Source of the DNA: Liolophura sinensis
Lineage: Eukaryota > Mollusca > Polyplacophora > Chitonida > Chitonidae
Assembly: GCF_032854445.1 (NCBI RefSeq)
Contig: NC_088296.1
Span: 20,389,853-20,453,852 of the forward strand
Reading direction: 5' to 3'
DNA length: 64,000 nucleotides
The notes beneath the pieces are model-generated. The model was not told the DNA's origin and did not search any database. It saw only the letters and a list, made by a program, of their open reading frames with translations. The translations under genes were made by a program, and so were the position numbers. Numbering within the stretch: the first letter of the stretch is position 1; the number at the start of each line of letters is the position of its first letter. Shown here one piece after another: positions 13,659 through 22,829 of this stretch.

Positions 13659-16600
13659 TATAAAAGCATGTAGATACGTGTAAGGTCATGTAAAGGTGTC
13701 TAAAAAAAGCTGATAAATTGGGGATAAATGAACATACAGAACAACTTGACATAACAGGTTATAAATGGTCAAGTCATATGTAGTGTTATTCTTACAAAAA
13801 ACACAGCATCTGCACCTAAACCCACAGGTTTTATGTGATTATGACAACGTTGATATCACAGCTCTGTGCGTGTAATTAATCATTGATGTGGTGAGATTGT
13901 GGTTGTATGGCGTTGTACATTTCTCTTCTGTTCCAGAATTAAGAAATCTTTATGTATCATGTTACCCTCTGTACATGCTATATTTCAAAAAGTTGGATTC
14001 ACAGGTGTTTGAACTCAATCAGTTAAATAAATATAAGTGTAGATTTTGTGCTCATTTGTTTACAACCTTTAATAATCTTCCCACCTAAAGGGGAATAATC
14101 CTGATGCAGGAGCAATTACCTCCCCTTAATTGGTCTGTTTTTATTTATTTCTTTATTTGATTGGTGTTTTACACCATACTTAAGAATATTTTACCTACAC
14201 AACGGTGGCCAGCATTATGGTGGTAGAAAACCGGGCAGAACCCAGGGGAAACCCACAACCATCCCCAGGTTGCTAGCAGACCTTCCCACTGTCACTGTTT
14301 TTCATTGACACTTAGTATTGCACCATTAGTGGTAAAAAAAAAAGTCCTACCATGTCATGTGACCTATAACAAATGTTATTTACATGTTATTCACATTTAC
14401 TATCACATGGGCATGAAAAAAAAAAGTTTCAGAAAAAGTAATATAGAGTAAATGGATAATAGAAAAAAATTGTAGAGCTGAACGTTTTTTAATTTGAGAA
14501 GTTCCTGCAGGAAAGAGACATCAGTTGCGAGACAGATTTTCAATAAATTGATGTTAACAAAGATTGCCTACCATTTTCACATGTCATGCAATACAGTTGG
14601 ACTGTTAATACCTTCAAAGACATAAGAGTTCAAACTCCATTATTGTGCTCATGCCAACAGTTATATCACAGAGTATTGTTATTCTGTATCGGTCTTTGTG
14701 GAAAAAAAACTTTGTCTGTTTATCACTTTCTGTGTTTCTTTTGATTAGACACTGACAACAGAAGAGCCCACTCGTCAGCCAACACCCCTCCCACTCAGTG
14801 ACTTAGCTCCGCCTCCCTCGGACAATGAAATATTTGGTGAGTTTTTGTGCAAGTCATTAGCTTGTTAGTATCAATATTTCAGTTTGACGACGTATGTTGT
14901 ATCTGCAGTAGTTATGTTGTTATTATTTAATTGATCAGTCATGAATACAACTCTGCATGTCTACCCAAAGTGACATTTTCACTCAGAAAACGTCCTTTAG
15001 TTTAGATACAAAGCTCAATGCTTATTTACTTATTTTACATATTTATTTATCTATTTGATTGGTGTTTTACGCCATACTCAAGAATATTTCACTAACATGA
15101 TGGTGACTAACATTATGGTATGAGGAAACCCCTGACCATCCTCAGGTTGCTGGCAGACTTTTCCACGCACAACAGGAGAGGGATTTATTTATCTATTTGA
15201 TTGGTGTTTTACGCCATACTCAAGAATATTTCACTAACATGATGGTGACTAACATTATGGTATGAGGAAACCCCTGACCATCCTCAGGTTGCTGGCAGAC
15301 TTTTCCACGCACAACAGGAGTGGGATTTATTTATCTATTTGATTGGTGTTTTACGCCATACTCAAGAATATTTCACTAACATGATGGTGGCTAACATTAT
15401 GGTATGAGGAAACCTCTGAACATCCTCAGGTTGCTGGCAGACTTTTCCAAGCACAACAGGAGAGGGATTTATTTATCTATTTGATTGGTGTTTTACGCCA
15501 TACTCAAGAATATTTCACTAACATGATGGTGGCTAACATTATGGTATGAGGAAACCCCTGACCATCCTCAGGTTGCTGGCAGACTTTTCCACGCACAACA
15601 GGAGAGGGATTTATTTATCTATTTGATTGGTGTTTTACACCATACTCAAGAATATTTTACTAACATGATGGTGGCTAACATTATGGTATGAGGAAACCTC
15701 TGACCATCCTCAGGTTGCTGACAGACTTTCCACGCACAACAGGAGAGGGATTTATTTATCTATTTGATTTGTGTTTTACGCCATACTCAAGAATATTTTA
15801 CTAACATGATGGTGGCTAACATTATGGTATGAGGAAACCCCTGACCATCCTCAGGTTGCTGGCAGACTTTCCACGCACAACAGGAGAGGGATTTATTTAT
15901 CTATTTGATTTGTGTTTTACGCCATACTCAAGAATATTTTACTAACATGATGGTGGCTAACATTATGGTATGAGGAAACCTCTGACCATCCTCAGTTTGC
16001 TGGCAGACTTTTCCATGTACAACAGGAGAGGGATTTATTTATCTATTTGATTGGTGTTTTACGCCATACTCAAAAATATTTTACTAACATGATGGTGGCT
16101 AACATTATGGTATGAGGAAACCCCTGACCATCCTCAGTTTGCTGGCAGACTTTTCCATGTACAACAGGAGAGGGAGCCAGCATAAACTGGACTTGCAACA
16201 CTTCTGTGTCATTATACTGCACTAGTACGCTAATCACCATCTAGTCCATCTGTTTATCTGCCCAACTTTACAGTGTGCATGTTCTTTGTCAGCCACACTT
16301 TGGTTTCTGTGCAATAACTGCTCCAAATATTGTCTCAGTTTGATAAAATATTGTGGGCAGGAGCAGGTCAATAGCCGGCCTGATTCATCCATAGGCTTCG
16401 TTCATTCAGACTGATCGTTGATTTCTGTGCAATAACAGCTGTACATATTGTGTGATTTTGATAAAAATTGTATATGTATGTATATTCGTTTTGTGGTCCC
16501 TTCAAATCAAGTTCATTCTGGCTTCCTCATTGTCTGTATGTGGGAAGGTCTGCCAGCAACCTGCAGATGGTCGTGGGTTTCCCCCCTTGTTCTGCCCGGT

Positions 16601-16960
16601 TTCCTCCCACCATAATGCTGGCCGCCGTGGTATTAGGGAAATATTACACCAATCAAATAAATACATCAAATAAAGTTCAAAAACCAACTTATATCCTTGC
16701 ATAAGTTTTGCTTATTTAGCATGGGCTGTAAATGTAATGAATTACCTTGTTTCACGTCAGGTACATCAGTCAGTCACTCAGTTAATCATGTCTTTCCGTT
16801 CACAGGTAACATTGAATCACTTAGAAAGCAGCACGAGAAGGAGATGGAAGAATTTGACAAAGCTCAAGAGTTGAACAAAACCCGCATGGAACAGGGACTG
16901 CAGGAGAAACTGCGCGCCCGTAGGAGTCGCCGAGAGAGGAGGATGGGTCTTGAAGAGTAG
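2527..16960 (+). CDS. Gene 1: unrecognised 563-residue protein with MGC lipid-anchor N-terminus and coiled-coil-like regions, 11 coding exons
   Basis: Coding segments are 2527-2769, 3310-3512, 4133-4232, 5826-5982, 8865-9063, 9799-10057, 11305-11455, 11743-11855, 12355-12378, 14749-14836 and 16806-16960. All have GT-AG borders and phases that join, totalling 1692 nt with the stop. The start ATG lies in a near-ideal context (GTCACCATGG) with an in-frame stop at 2509-2511. The protein begins MGCASS: Gly2 and Cys3 fit N-myristoylation plus palmitoylation, so it probably sits on the inner face of a membrane (inference). A Pro/Gln-rich linker (about 40-80) is followed by a Glu/Lys-rich helical region (about 82-235), a hydrophobic and Trp-containing helical part (about 240-300), a further helical region (301-390), an acidic and Pro-rich linker (about 430-512) and a basic C-terminus with RARRSRRERR. 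There is no signal peptide, membrane segment or catalytic motif that I can see. The family is not recognised; the layout suggests a membrane-tethered scaffold or adaptor. Confidence 0.85.
3310..3512 (+). CDS. Gene 1 exon (residues 82-148): charged helical segment
   Basis: The acceptor is ATGTGAAG (AG 3308-3309), with a weak pyrimidine tract; the donor is AAC|GTAAGA, leaving phase 2. It encodes a Lys/Glu-rich segment with hydrophobics at heptad-like spacing (for example DLKKTLADVEATEKQLLEHY), consistent with a coiled coil. The reading frame continues exactly into the next exon. Confidence 0.85.
4133..4232 (+). CDS. Gene 1 exon (residues 149-182)
   Basis: The acceptor is TTTTTGTTTCAG (AG 4131-4132) and the donor is CAG|GTGGGT at 4233. 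It completes the split Thr codon and ends in phase 0. It encodes AKEKADVDNLKQPNVKSFF followed by a short helical end. Confidence 0.85.
4437..5475. repeat. 23-bp minisatellite, about 45 units, in an intron of gene 1
   Basis: The unit is GCTGATCCCATGATGGAAAT plus TTA/TTG and one base, with period 23 (for example successive GCTGAT starts at 4501 and 4524). Units differ mainly at CATGATGG versus CATGGTGG and at TTAGG versus TTGAG. Since 23 is not a multiple of 3, the open frames here repeat every 69 nt and are artefacts. Confidence 0.95.
5826..5982 (+). CDS. Gene 1 exon (residues 183-234): coiled-coil segment
   Basis: The acceptor is ATATTCAG (AG 5824-5825) and the donor is CTGT|GTGAGT at 5983, leaving phase 1. 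It encodes a strongly helical, Glu/Lys/Gln-rich run with no proline, including EQREQLMAEVTTLQKEAEAI. The heptad pattern supports a coiled coil. Confidence 0.88.
6000..7360. other. Intron of gene 1, no gene seen
   Basis: The stretch contains a poly-T tract at about 6360-6400 and otherwise unique AT-rich sequence. ORFs reach about 89 codons, but they are low-complexity (Lys-rich on the minus strand from poly-T) and not convincing. Confidence 0.5.
7363..7720 (+). mobile_element. SINE family B, near full length
   Basis: The head has tRNA-like promoter boxes: AGCACAATTGGTAGAGTG (box A-like) and GGGTCAATCCTGG (box B-like). The body has AGAGAGGAAGTTGTAACTCC and GGCTTACTTGCCTTCGG. The tail ends TTGTTAAGTATGACGTTAAA. 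A second copy with the same body lies at 10163-10485. Confidence 0.75.
8553..8638. repeat. 43-bp tandem duplication
   Basis: TCTCCAAAGTTACTCAGTGG and the following 23 bases occur twice in direct succession (8553 and 8596), differing by a G/A. This is a recent local duplication within an intron. Confidence 0.85.
8865..9063 (+). CDS. Gene 1 exon (residues 235-301): central helical region
   Basis: The acceptor is TTATTTTCTTGCAG (AG 8863-8864) and the donor is CCAGG|GTGAGTC at 9064, leaving phase 2. It encodes SQFFNGEYGSAEENRLEAEL, then a Leu-rich helix, KQRILVAKQKWQNGRLL, HHACNQIAFGVQRW and a tryptophan-containing end. This looks like the start of the folded, most conserved part. Confidence 0.88.
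9382..9530 (-). mobile_element. SINE family A fragment
   Basis: It starts with the (ATTT)n tail, TTGATTGGTTTTTTACACCG and AAGAATATTTCACTTATAGG, and ends at CCTCCCCACGT. The head is missing. It lies in the intron between two exons of gene 1. Confidence 0.75.
9799..10057 (+). CDS. Gene 1 exon (residues 301-387): central conserved-looking region
   Basis: The acceptor is TGATGTTTGCAG (AG 9797-9798) and the donor is GATCAG|GTACTT at 10058, phase 0. It encodes NMQLRYQVATEARNNFIAAS, a Tyr-rich turn (NAQRYLYTINFPYLKADE) and a His/Cys-containing helix ending RRCAALLQWFDQ. The mix of aromatic, Cys and His residues suggests a folded domain rather than a plain coiled coil. I do not recognise it. Confidence 0.88.
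10163..10485 (+). mobile_element. SINE family B copy
   Basis: It shares AAGAGGAAGTTGTAACT, GGGGATAGTGCAACGACT, GTGACTTACTTGCCTCCGG, CTGCAACAAGGAGGCACA and the AAAATTGTTAAGTACGATG tail with the copy at 7363-7720. The head (GGGAGGGCGGTAGACCCAGT) is diverged. Confidence 0.7.
10631..10725 (+). repeat. G-rich GGGGGT/GTGTGT tract with quadruplex potential
   Basis: About 95 bases consist of repeated runs of three to six G separated by T or GT, on the sense strand of a gene 1 intron. More than ten G-runs of at least three allow several G-quadruplex registers. Confidence 0.85.
10795..10952 (+). mobile_element. SINE family A, partial copy
   Basis: It contains TGAGTTCAAGTCAAGC (box B-like), TGCTGGCTTCCTCACTGG, CAGCAACCTGCGGATAG and CCCACCATAATGCTGGCC. 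It stops before the AAGAATATT-type tail block. Confidence 0.7.
11105..11250 (-). mobile_element. SINE family A fragment, 55 bp before a gene 1 acceptor
   Basis: It shows the tail, TTGATTGGTGTTTAACACTG, AAGAATATTTCACTTATGTG, CGGCCAGCATTATGGTGG and AACCCACAACCATCCGCAGG, ending at CTTCCCAC. The next gene 1 exon begins at 11305, so this SINE may lie between the branch point and older intron sequence. Confidence 0.75.
11305..11455 (+). CDS. Gene 1 exon (residues 388-437)
   Basis: The acceptor is TGTTTTATCCAG (AG 11303-11304) and the donor is AGAAG|GTATGG at 11456, leaving phase 1. It encodes a helical Ala/Glu/Lys/Arg run (VIDKTILSDLEKASKEAAEK, RLRLLQEKY) and then an acidic Ser/Pro linker. Confidence 0.87.
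11743..11855 (+). CDS. Gene 1 exon (residues 438-475)
   Basis: The acceptor is GCTTCTCCCCAG (AG 11741-11742) and the donor is ACAGAG|GTAAGT at 11856, phase 0. It encodes an acidic, probably disordered linker (GDLPVMEDTADTNLLMSLTE). Confidence 0.85.
12355..12378 (+). CDS. Gene 1 candidate 24-nt microexon (residues 476-483)
   Basis: AAAACTGATGACAACCAAAA plus CCAG lies between AATTAATAG and GTGGGTAT and encodes KTDDNQNQ. It is phase 0 at both ends, so the reading frame holds with or without it. It could be a cassette exon. The polypyrimidine tract (TTTCTTTTTCCTACC) is 20 to 30 bp upstream. Confidence 0.55.
12961..13335. repeat. 20-bp minisatellite, about 18 units
   Basis: The unit is ACAAAACCATGTAGATATAT, with period 20 and variants CAAAAGCATG and CAAAACAATG. 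Its minus-strand frames give repetitive Tyr/Cys/Ile-rich pseudo-peptides that are not genes. Confidence 0.95.
13342..13547. mobile_element. MITE family C copy 1 (about 206 bp)
   Basis: The left end AAATCTTCAACCTTTTC is matched by the right end GAAAATGTTGAAGAATTA, which reads TAATTCTTCAACATTTTC on the other strand. The interior is AT-rich and non-coding. The same ends bound elements at 17242, 22615 and 52588. Confidence 0.6.
13597..13654. repeat. (AT)n microsatellite
   Basis: About 58 bases of alternating TA/AT, a simple repeat in a gene 1 intron. Other AT arrays lie at 28957-28996, 30042-30110, 44677-44702, 46145-46174 and 58504-58541. Confidence 0.95.
14140..14290 (-). mobile_element. SINE family A fragment
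   Basis: It shows TTGATTGGTGTTTTACACCA, AAGAATATTTTACCTACACA, GGCCAGCATTATGGTGG and AACCCACAACCATCCCCAGG, ending at CTTCCCACT. The head is missing. Confidence 0.75.
14749..14836 (+). CDS. Gene 1 exon (residues 484-512): Pro/Thr-rich linker
   Basis: The acceptor is TTTCTTTTGATTAG (AG 14747-14748) and the donor is TTTG|GTGAGT at 14837, leaving phase 1. It encodes TLTTEEPTRQPTPLPLSDLA followed by PPPSDNEIF, a flexible linker that could hold proline-directed phosphosites (TP) or SH3/WW ligands. Confidence 0.85.
15039..16171 (-). repeat. 142-bp satellite made from a family A SINE fragment, 8 units
   Basis: Units begin at about 15039, 15181, 15323, 15465, 15607, 15748, 15889 and 16031, with spacing 141-142. 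Each carries TTTATCTATTTGATTGGTGT, CTCAAGAATATTTCACTAAC, GGCTAACATTATGGTATGAG and ATCCTCAGGTTGCTGGCAGA, then CACAACAGGAGAGGGA. The first parts are the minus-strand tail and core of SINE family A. The last part is unique sequence amplified with it. Units are nearly identical, so the expansion is recent. Confidence 0.95.
16504..16664 (+). mobile_element. SINE family A, 3' part, 140 bp before the last exon of gene 1
   Basis: It contains TGGCTTCCTCATTGTCTGTA, CTGCCAGCAACCTGCAGATG, CCCACCATAATGCTGGCCGC and the AACACCAATC-like tail (TTACACCAATCAAATAAATA). It is in the opposite orientation to the satellite just upstream. Confidence 0.75.
16806..16960 (+). CDS. Gene 1 last coding exon (residues 513-563 and stop)
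   Basis: The acceptor is TTCCGTTCACAG (AG 16804-16805) and the stop is TAG 16958-16960. It encodes GNIESLRKQHEKEMEEFDKA, a helix with many charges, then a highly basic end (RARRSRRERR) and MGLEE. The basic cluster could bind acidic lipid or nucleic acid, or act as a nuclear signal. Confidence 0.88.
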
Positions 16961-17241
16961 TCTCCCTTTGAGAGTAGCCTCCCCTTGGCTGACTGAGGGA
17001 GTGTATCTGGGTGATACTGAAGGGTACATAAATTCTCCATGTATTTATCAAAACTGTATGATATTTTAGCATGAAGTAGAGATACCGGTACCTGCTCAAT
17101 GCTTCAGTCTTAAAAACACTGTATGCAAATTTTTATTGTATCATTTCTTTCATATTGATCTGATGCTCAGTCATATTATTGACATGCAATCACTTAACAT
17201 GGATCATTCACTGAAAAGAGAAGTCAACATATTACATACTC

Positions 17242-17453
17242 TATTTTTTCAACCTTTTCGCATGTCTGAGGGCGACTTTTGAATGCGATTTATACACCTT
17301 AATTTTTTGATAATTTTGAGAATTTATGTTTTGGTGTGTTTGCCAACATCAGGGCTTCACAGAAAAAATCATGTTTTTAATGTAGATGTAGAAATGTCCT
17401 CAGAGTAGGCTTTAAATAACACCCAGTTAATGTGTGAAAAGGTTGAAGAAATT
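17242..17453. mobile_element. MITE family C copy 2, in the presumed 3' UTR of gene 1
   Basis: The left end TTTTTTCAACCTTTTCGCAT is matched by the right end TGTGTGAAAAGGTTGAAGAA. The inverted ends bound about 212 bp of non-coding sequence. It starts about 280 bp after the stop codon, so it is probably transcribed. Confidence 0.65.
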
Positions 17454-17956
17454 GGGTAAGATGACTTATTTCAGACAAGGAGTTAAAACAGGCTAAAATG
17501 GCCACAGACATTTTGTTTTTGTTTTTTTTTTTTTGACATTCTTCATTACTCTATAAATCAACTTTTAATCAGAATTTCTTAATGAGGCCATGGGAGGCAC
17601 CATGTTTGAGCAACCGCTTTACTGGGAGACATTGAAGCCGTATCACTTCTGCCCCATGGTCATATGGTTAGAAGGCCAAACAGGGTTCTCGTGATGTGAG
17701 CAGATACAGCCGTATTTGCTGGTTAAAGAAGTAACTCATGCCTCACTGCTTAAAACTTATAACATGGCAGTGCTTGTTACTGTTTCAGTGTTTGCAATTT
17801 TTGTGATATCTCCGTTGTGGTACATGACAAAAACAAAATGTGATAACTTTTAAACTACATTGTACCTGTGGGATACTGTATTGATGCATATGCTGGTCAT
17901 TTGGTCTGGTGTTATCCTTCCCTTAAACAAGAATCCTGGGTGTAAGACGACACGAA

Positions 17957-17962
17957 AATAAA
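17957..17962 (+). terminator. Candidate poly(A) signal of gene 1
   Basis: AATAAA is followed by a T-rich stretch and lies about 1 kb after the stop codon. A second AATAAA is at 18113-18118. Which is used cannot be told from sequence alone. Confidence 0.35.
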
Positions 17963-18194
17963 GGTATTGCTAATTTGGTCTTGCTTTACTCATACAGTAT
18001 ATGTCACAATATTCTCATGTTCAGATGGAAAAGAATTACACTCTAACTTTATCAATTTTACAGTCATGATGTAAATAGTAGCAAAACTTCTATGCTGCAA
18101 GTTTATAGTGTGAATAAATTCCGGTAATGATGGCTGTGATATTGCATATTTAGTGAGAAAGATAGGTAATTCATACCGGTTTGAACATTGAATG

Positions 18195-18550
18195 ATAGAC
18201 GAATAGTGGCATTGTCAAGGTCATTCGTCATCATGCAGTAAACAATATTAAGAATAGTGGCATTGTCAAAGCCAGTCTTCATCGGATAGTGAGCAATATG
18301 TGAATAGTGGGATTATCAAAGTCAGTCATCACCAGATAGTAAACGATATGTGAATAGTGGCATTATCAAAGTCAGTCATCACCACGTAGTGAACGATATG
18401 TGAATAGTGGCATTATCATAGTCAGTCATCACCACATAGTGAACGATATGTGAATAGTGGGATTATCATAGTCAGTTATCACCAGATAGTGAACGATACG
18501 TGAATAGTGGCATTATCAAAGTCAGTCATCACCATACAGTGAATGACAGG
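18195..18550. repeat. 50-bp tandem repeat, about 7 units
   Basis: The unit is TGAATAGTGGCATTATCAAA, GTCAGTCATCACCAGATAGT and GAACGATATG, with period 50 at 18301, 18351 and so on. The first and last units are diverged. Confidence 0.92.
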
Positions 18551-18559
18551 TGAAAACTG

Positions 18560-19430
18560 GGATGACATGCGTTCGATAACCAGTTTGCAGATGCTTGTGA
18601 TATTTCAGTGAAATGCAAGAGTGAAGATTAGTTTGTTGGTGAAGAGTAAATTGCTGACTTGGCCATTTTGAGTGCCCTAATTAACTGTTATGTGATGTTG
18701 TACGTTTGTTGTTGTCCTTAATGGGCATTGTTAATTTGAACATGATTAAAAATTAAATTAAAAACTGAAATATTCCTCTGGCCCGCTTAATACATTGGTC
18801 ATTCACTGCTTTGGTGTCCATATGGATAAGATTGTCCATATTTTTTTTTATCAAGAATTCTACAATAGTTGTAAGAAGAATAAACTGTCTACATCCGAAT
18901 CAATCAAACGCGGAATCATACAATTCGGATAATTATATTACGGAGCATTTTGACAGGACTCTTCAATGGAACCACTTATTTAGTGGAAGAAAAAAAGATG
19001 GCTACTTATTTAGAAGAAGAAGAAAAATGGCCAAGCTAAAATATTATGGTGGTTATTCGAGGGGCGATTGTATTTTGAGATGACCTCCTTCAGTTAACCT
19101 TATTTACCCAGCCGGGATTGATTAGTTTGACAACCTTTAGTGTAAGCTTAGAATGTACTTGTAATAAACATGACAAATATTGATTGTGAAATTTCTTTTT
19201 TTATTAATTTTGTTTGTTCAGAGACCACAGTTTTATGGACATACTGTTAAAAATGTATGTAAACATAGTGGAGTTATGCCCCTTGACATGAATTGTAGGG
19301 AAATTCATGTACAGGAAAGTGCAATTGTTTGATAAAAACAGAATTATCGATTGATTTTTAAAAAACAGACATGTTAATGTAAACAGTTGCTGTTTAAATT
19401 TGTATACATTTTTCATACTCGCATACCTCT
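18560..19430. other. Intergenic, no gene seen
   Basis: The stretch is AT-rich and unique. The 90-codon ORF at 18811-19083 starts in a T-run and has a Lys/Arg-rich composition with no splice or domain support, so I do not call it. Confidence 0.5.
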
Positions 19431-19469
19431 TTTAATTCAGCAGTGCTGACGATTGTGTTTACATTGTAC

Positions 19470-19750
19470 AAGTGTGTATTACTTACAGACATCTGTGTTA
19501 CTGTTTACAGATGTGTTTCCGCTTACCAGTGTATGTATTTCTGCTTACTAATGTATGTGTTTCTGCTTACAGACATCTGTGTTACTTGTTACAGGCATCC
19601 ATGTTACTGGTTATGGATATGTGTGTTACTGGTTACAGACATCTGTTTTACTGCGTAGATGTTACTGATTGCCGACATCTGAGTTTTTGATTACATACAT
19701 GTGTTACTGAATATAAAAATCCATGTTACTGGTTATAGACATCTATGTCA
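19470..19750. repeat. Degenerate tandem repeat of a TTACAGACATCTGTGTTACT-like unit
   Basis: About nine irregular units of 20-35 bp each contain GTTACTG and ACAGACATCTGTG variants. They are more diverged than the other arrays, so the array is older. Confidence 0.7.
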
Positions 19751-19759
19751 CTGCTTCTA

Positions 19760-21380
19760 GACATCAACAACACTGGTTCGAATGAGAACTGTCAGATGGG
19801 CTACATTTTTTCTGACCACTAAAACGGCAGGGTCAGGTGTAACCCTGAACAGTGATGTGGTTATGTTGATCAAGTTAACTGCTGAAAATGTCCATGAATG
19901 TCTGCTGATCTTCGAAATATCTGAATGGTGAGGTTCGTCAAGAGACTTTATGTGACGTATAAATAAGGTTTTGTTTAACGACAAAACATCTAGTTTGTTT
20001 TCTCATATAATATAATAATATGTACAGTTTTTATTATTCAGGCTATGTGTGTAAGTAGGCTCTGCTCACAGATGTAAAATGATACATCTGAACATAAAGG
20101 TAGGTTGTACAATATGATGGCTGTGATCAGTTGTCATGTGGCCTGGTACTCAAAATATCATCCATCTAAGCCTCCTTAAACTAAAATTAAACACTTAATT
20201 GCTTTTTAATTCTCAAATGAAAAAAATTAACAGATATAGTTTTCAGATGTTCATCTTTTGATAGTCACCTAAAGATTTAATATTGTAATTAACTTTTCTA
20301 TTTATATCTCATTTGATGACTTCAATACCAAAGTTAAATTGCTCAAAATTCAAATGAGATGCATAACGTTTACTTGGTTGATCAGAGATAATCAATGCCC
20401 ACCGTCCTGTTCCACCCACAATCATATTTACAATCCATTTTTATTCTTGGAGCTGATGTCTGTGATAAATTTACAAAAGTTTTCAAAACACGTTTATTTC
20501 TACTCCGATTTTTTTTATAATTATATGTTCTTATGTTTTGTTTCCTGTTTTCCATGACTGTCAAAGCTGAAAAACCATTATGTTTTATTAAATGTATTTG
20601 TAAATTTATGAATGGGTTACATATCAATGTTACTGGAGAAAAAATGTATATACTTACCTTAATGTTTTCTTTAATTTTTTTTTATTCTGCACACAACTTT
20701 ACTACTCTGTGACAGTTTTCAATAAACGAAATTATGTTTTACTTCTCTCTTTGTCTTCTTTTTCTTGTTGTTCATATTGATTCTGTTAGGTAAATTGAAA
20801 TTTGATAAGGATGCAAGTGGCACCCCCACTGTGAGGAGCTTGGATGGGTGTCCACCAATCGGAGTGGTTAAAATGTGCACTGTAAGGAGTATGGACGTAT
20901 TGCCAATATGTCCGTTGCTGAAACCTTGGCAAGAGAGAGAATAAGATAAAAGACCCCAAAAAAGAAGTCAGTACAAAGTGGATACCTACTGACAAAATCC
21001 CTCTGAATTATGAAATGGATAATAACACATAATTAGCATAATTATTCTGATTATATATACAGTAACCTTTAATTTCATGGAATTTTTCTTGCTATTCGAT
21101 TTAAATTGGTGAAAATTAAATCCTGATTTCATGTGATTAACAGTGATTCTTATAACTTCTTGTGATTGTCAACTTATCACCTTTCTTTACCACTGTTTGT
21201 ACAGCAGGGTGGTTCAAATTTATTGAAATTACAGGTAATTTGCTGTGTAGTACTGGGGTAAAATGAAAAGCTTTTGATGTTACAGCATTGAATAAATATT
21301 GAATACACACGTACAGTGACTATGGTCTGTAAACCCAACCTTACAATTCAAATACATGAATGCATTCAGTTCTGTGCAAA
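19760..21380. other. Intergenic, no gene seen
   Basis: AT-rich sequence without arrays or recognisable mobile elements. The ORFs of about 70-80 codons are not convincing on composition. Confidence 0.5.
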
Positions 21381-21469
21381 AAAAAAAAAAAACATTAAAC
21401 AGGTCAAACTGTGTTTGATAGTGCTTATAGTTGCCGGATGACAATAAAATCTTTCCATGTTTGTTTTGG

Positions 21470-21592
21470 TTTTTTTTTGTTGTTTTTGTTGTTGTTATTT
21501 GTTGTTGTTTTTTGTTGTTGTTGTTTGTTGTGTTTTTTGTTGTTGTTTTTGGTGTTGTTGTTTTCTGTTGTTGTTTTTGTTGTTGTTGTTTA
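21470..21592 (+). repeat. (TTG)n / T-rich simple repeat
   Basis: Interrupted TTG repeats with T-runs directly precede a family B SINE tail. A second (TTG)n lies at 23198-23245, and T-rich tracts lie at 27927-27990 and 28219-28300. Confidence 0.9.
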
Positions 21593-21600
21593 TTGCGCTC

Positions 21601-21835
21601 AGCAATGAGACGTTAGAGCAAGGAAACAGGATTGGTTGGCCTAGTGTCAGTATAATGTGACTGGGTGTGGTGTCATGCCTGGTGTCTTTGGCATGATTAT
21701 ACTCTAGTGACGTCAGCACTTTGGCGACATTGACTCCCCCTGCCACAAGAACACATAGTATACGTATACACACCTAATAACTCCTCGTCATATAACGACT
21801 GGGGAATTGTTAAGTACGAAGTAAAATTCAAAGCA
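21601..21835 (+). mobile_element. SINE family B, 3' part
   Basis: It shares CAGTATAATGTGACTGGGTG, GGTGTCATGCCTGGTGTCTT, CCCCCTGCCACAAGAACACA, CTCCTCGTCATATAACGACT and the AATTGTTAAGTACGAAGT tail with copies at 39826, 48415 and 56386. Confidence 0.75.
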
Positions 21836-21849
21836 TTTATTCATTCAAA

Positions 21850-22610
21850 GCTTACTCATCTTAATTTACACTCTTTCGGATACATTCTGATTCATATCAT
21901 TCATAAATATGACGTTTTTCTCCAATTTTCCGTAATGTTCAGATAGGTTAATGTAATTTCTAAACTTTCAACTCCAGTCAAGTTTCAACCTCCATTGAAT
22001 AGCTGAGTCTTTATATGGTATAAGCCCGTCAGGGAGGCTCGAGCAGCAGCTGGGCGATAAATAAGGGCGATAACTCTAAACGGATTGTTCAACAGCAAGA
22101 TCGACAAAGATATGCACAAAGCACATCTATATATGTATACATGCCCTTAACTAGGTTAATTGTGTAACTATTTTTTAACACCAACTATATATACACAAAT
22201 CGATTAAATTGCTTTATTACAACAAGGTTTTAATGAGGAATGAAACTTACGCAACGATTGTATCAACTTAATTGATATATATATAAATAGTATCTAAAGG
22301 CTATAAGCATACATCATTCTGTCCCCCTAAATGGTATGTGACAGATTTCAAGGAAGATAATCACATGTGTGTCAGCTCCTAAATAGGATAATCTGTGTAT
22401 ACGTAGCTATGAGGCCTTTGGTAACTGTATGTTTAAAGCTTTGCTTACTTTTTTATTGTTTAACAGTATATAAACATGTTCGCGTGAATTGAATCATGCT
22501 CCGGAAATTGGCCACTTCAAGGTCAGGTCAAGTGGCACTGAAGAGACAAGAAAGTCAAAACATGGTCAGCGATAACGAATAAATAAATAAATAGAGAAAG
22601 GAAGAAAAAA
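21850..22610. other. Intergenic, no gene seen
   Basis: AT-rich unique sequence ending in an AATAAATAAATAAATAGAGA tail-like stretch at about 22579-22600, perhaps a SINE remnant. No coding signal. Confidence 0.45.
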
Positions 22611-22614
22611 AATG

Positions 22615-22817
22615 TAATTCTTCAACCTTTTCGCATGTTTGCAAGGTGTTTATTCAAGCATATTCTGAAGATATTATTCTGTGTGAACTGATAAAAATGT
22701 ATTTTTGTGAAGCCATGAAATTGGCTAATCCATCCAATGTAGTTGTGTCAAATGTAGTAAAAATGTGCATAAACTGCACTGAAAGTTGCTCTTTCATATG
22801 CGAAAATGATTTGGTTA
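22615..22817. mobile_element. MITE family C copy 3
   Basis: The left end TAATTCTTCAACCTTTTCGC is the best-preserved in the window. The right end is a degenerate ATGCGAAAATGATTTGGTTA at about 22798-22817. The 73-codon ORF inside (22646-22867) probably arises by chance. Confidence 0.5.
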
Positions 22818-22829
22818 GACAGCATTTGC

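Noticed and set aside
18811-19083. 90-codon ORF as a small gene
   Set aside because: It starts in a T-run, has no neighbouring exon signals, and the composition is not coding-like.
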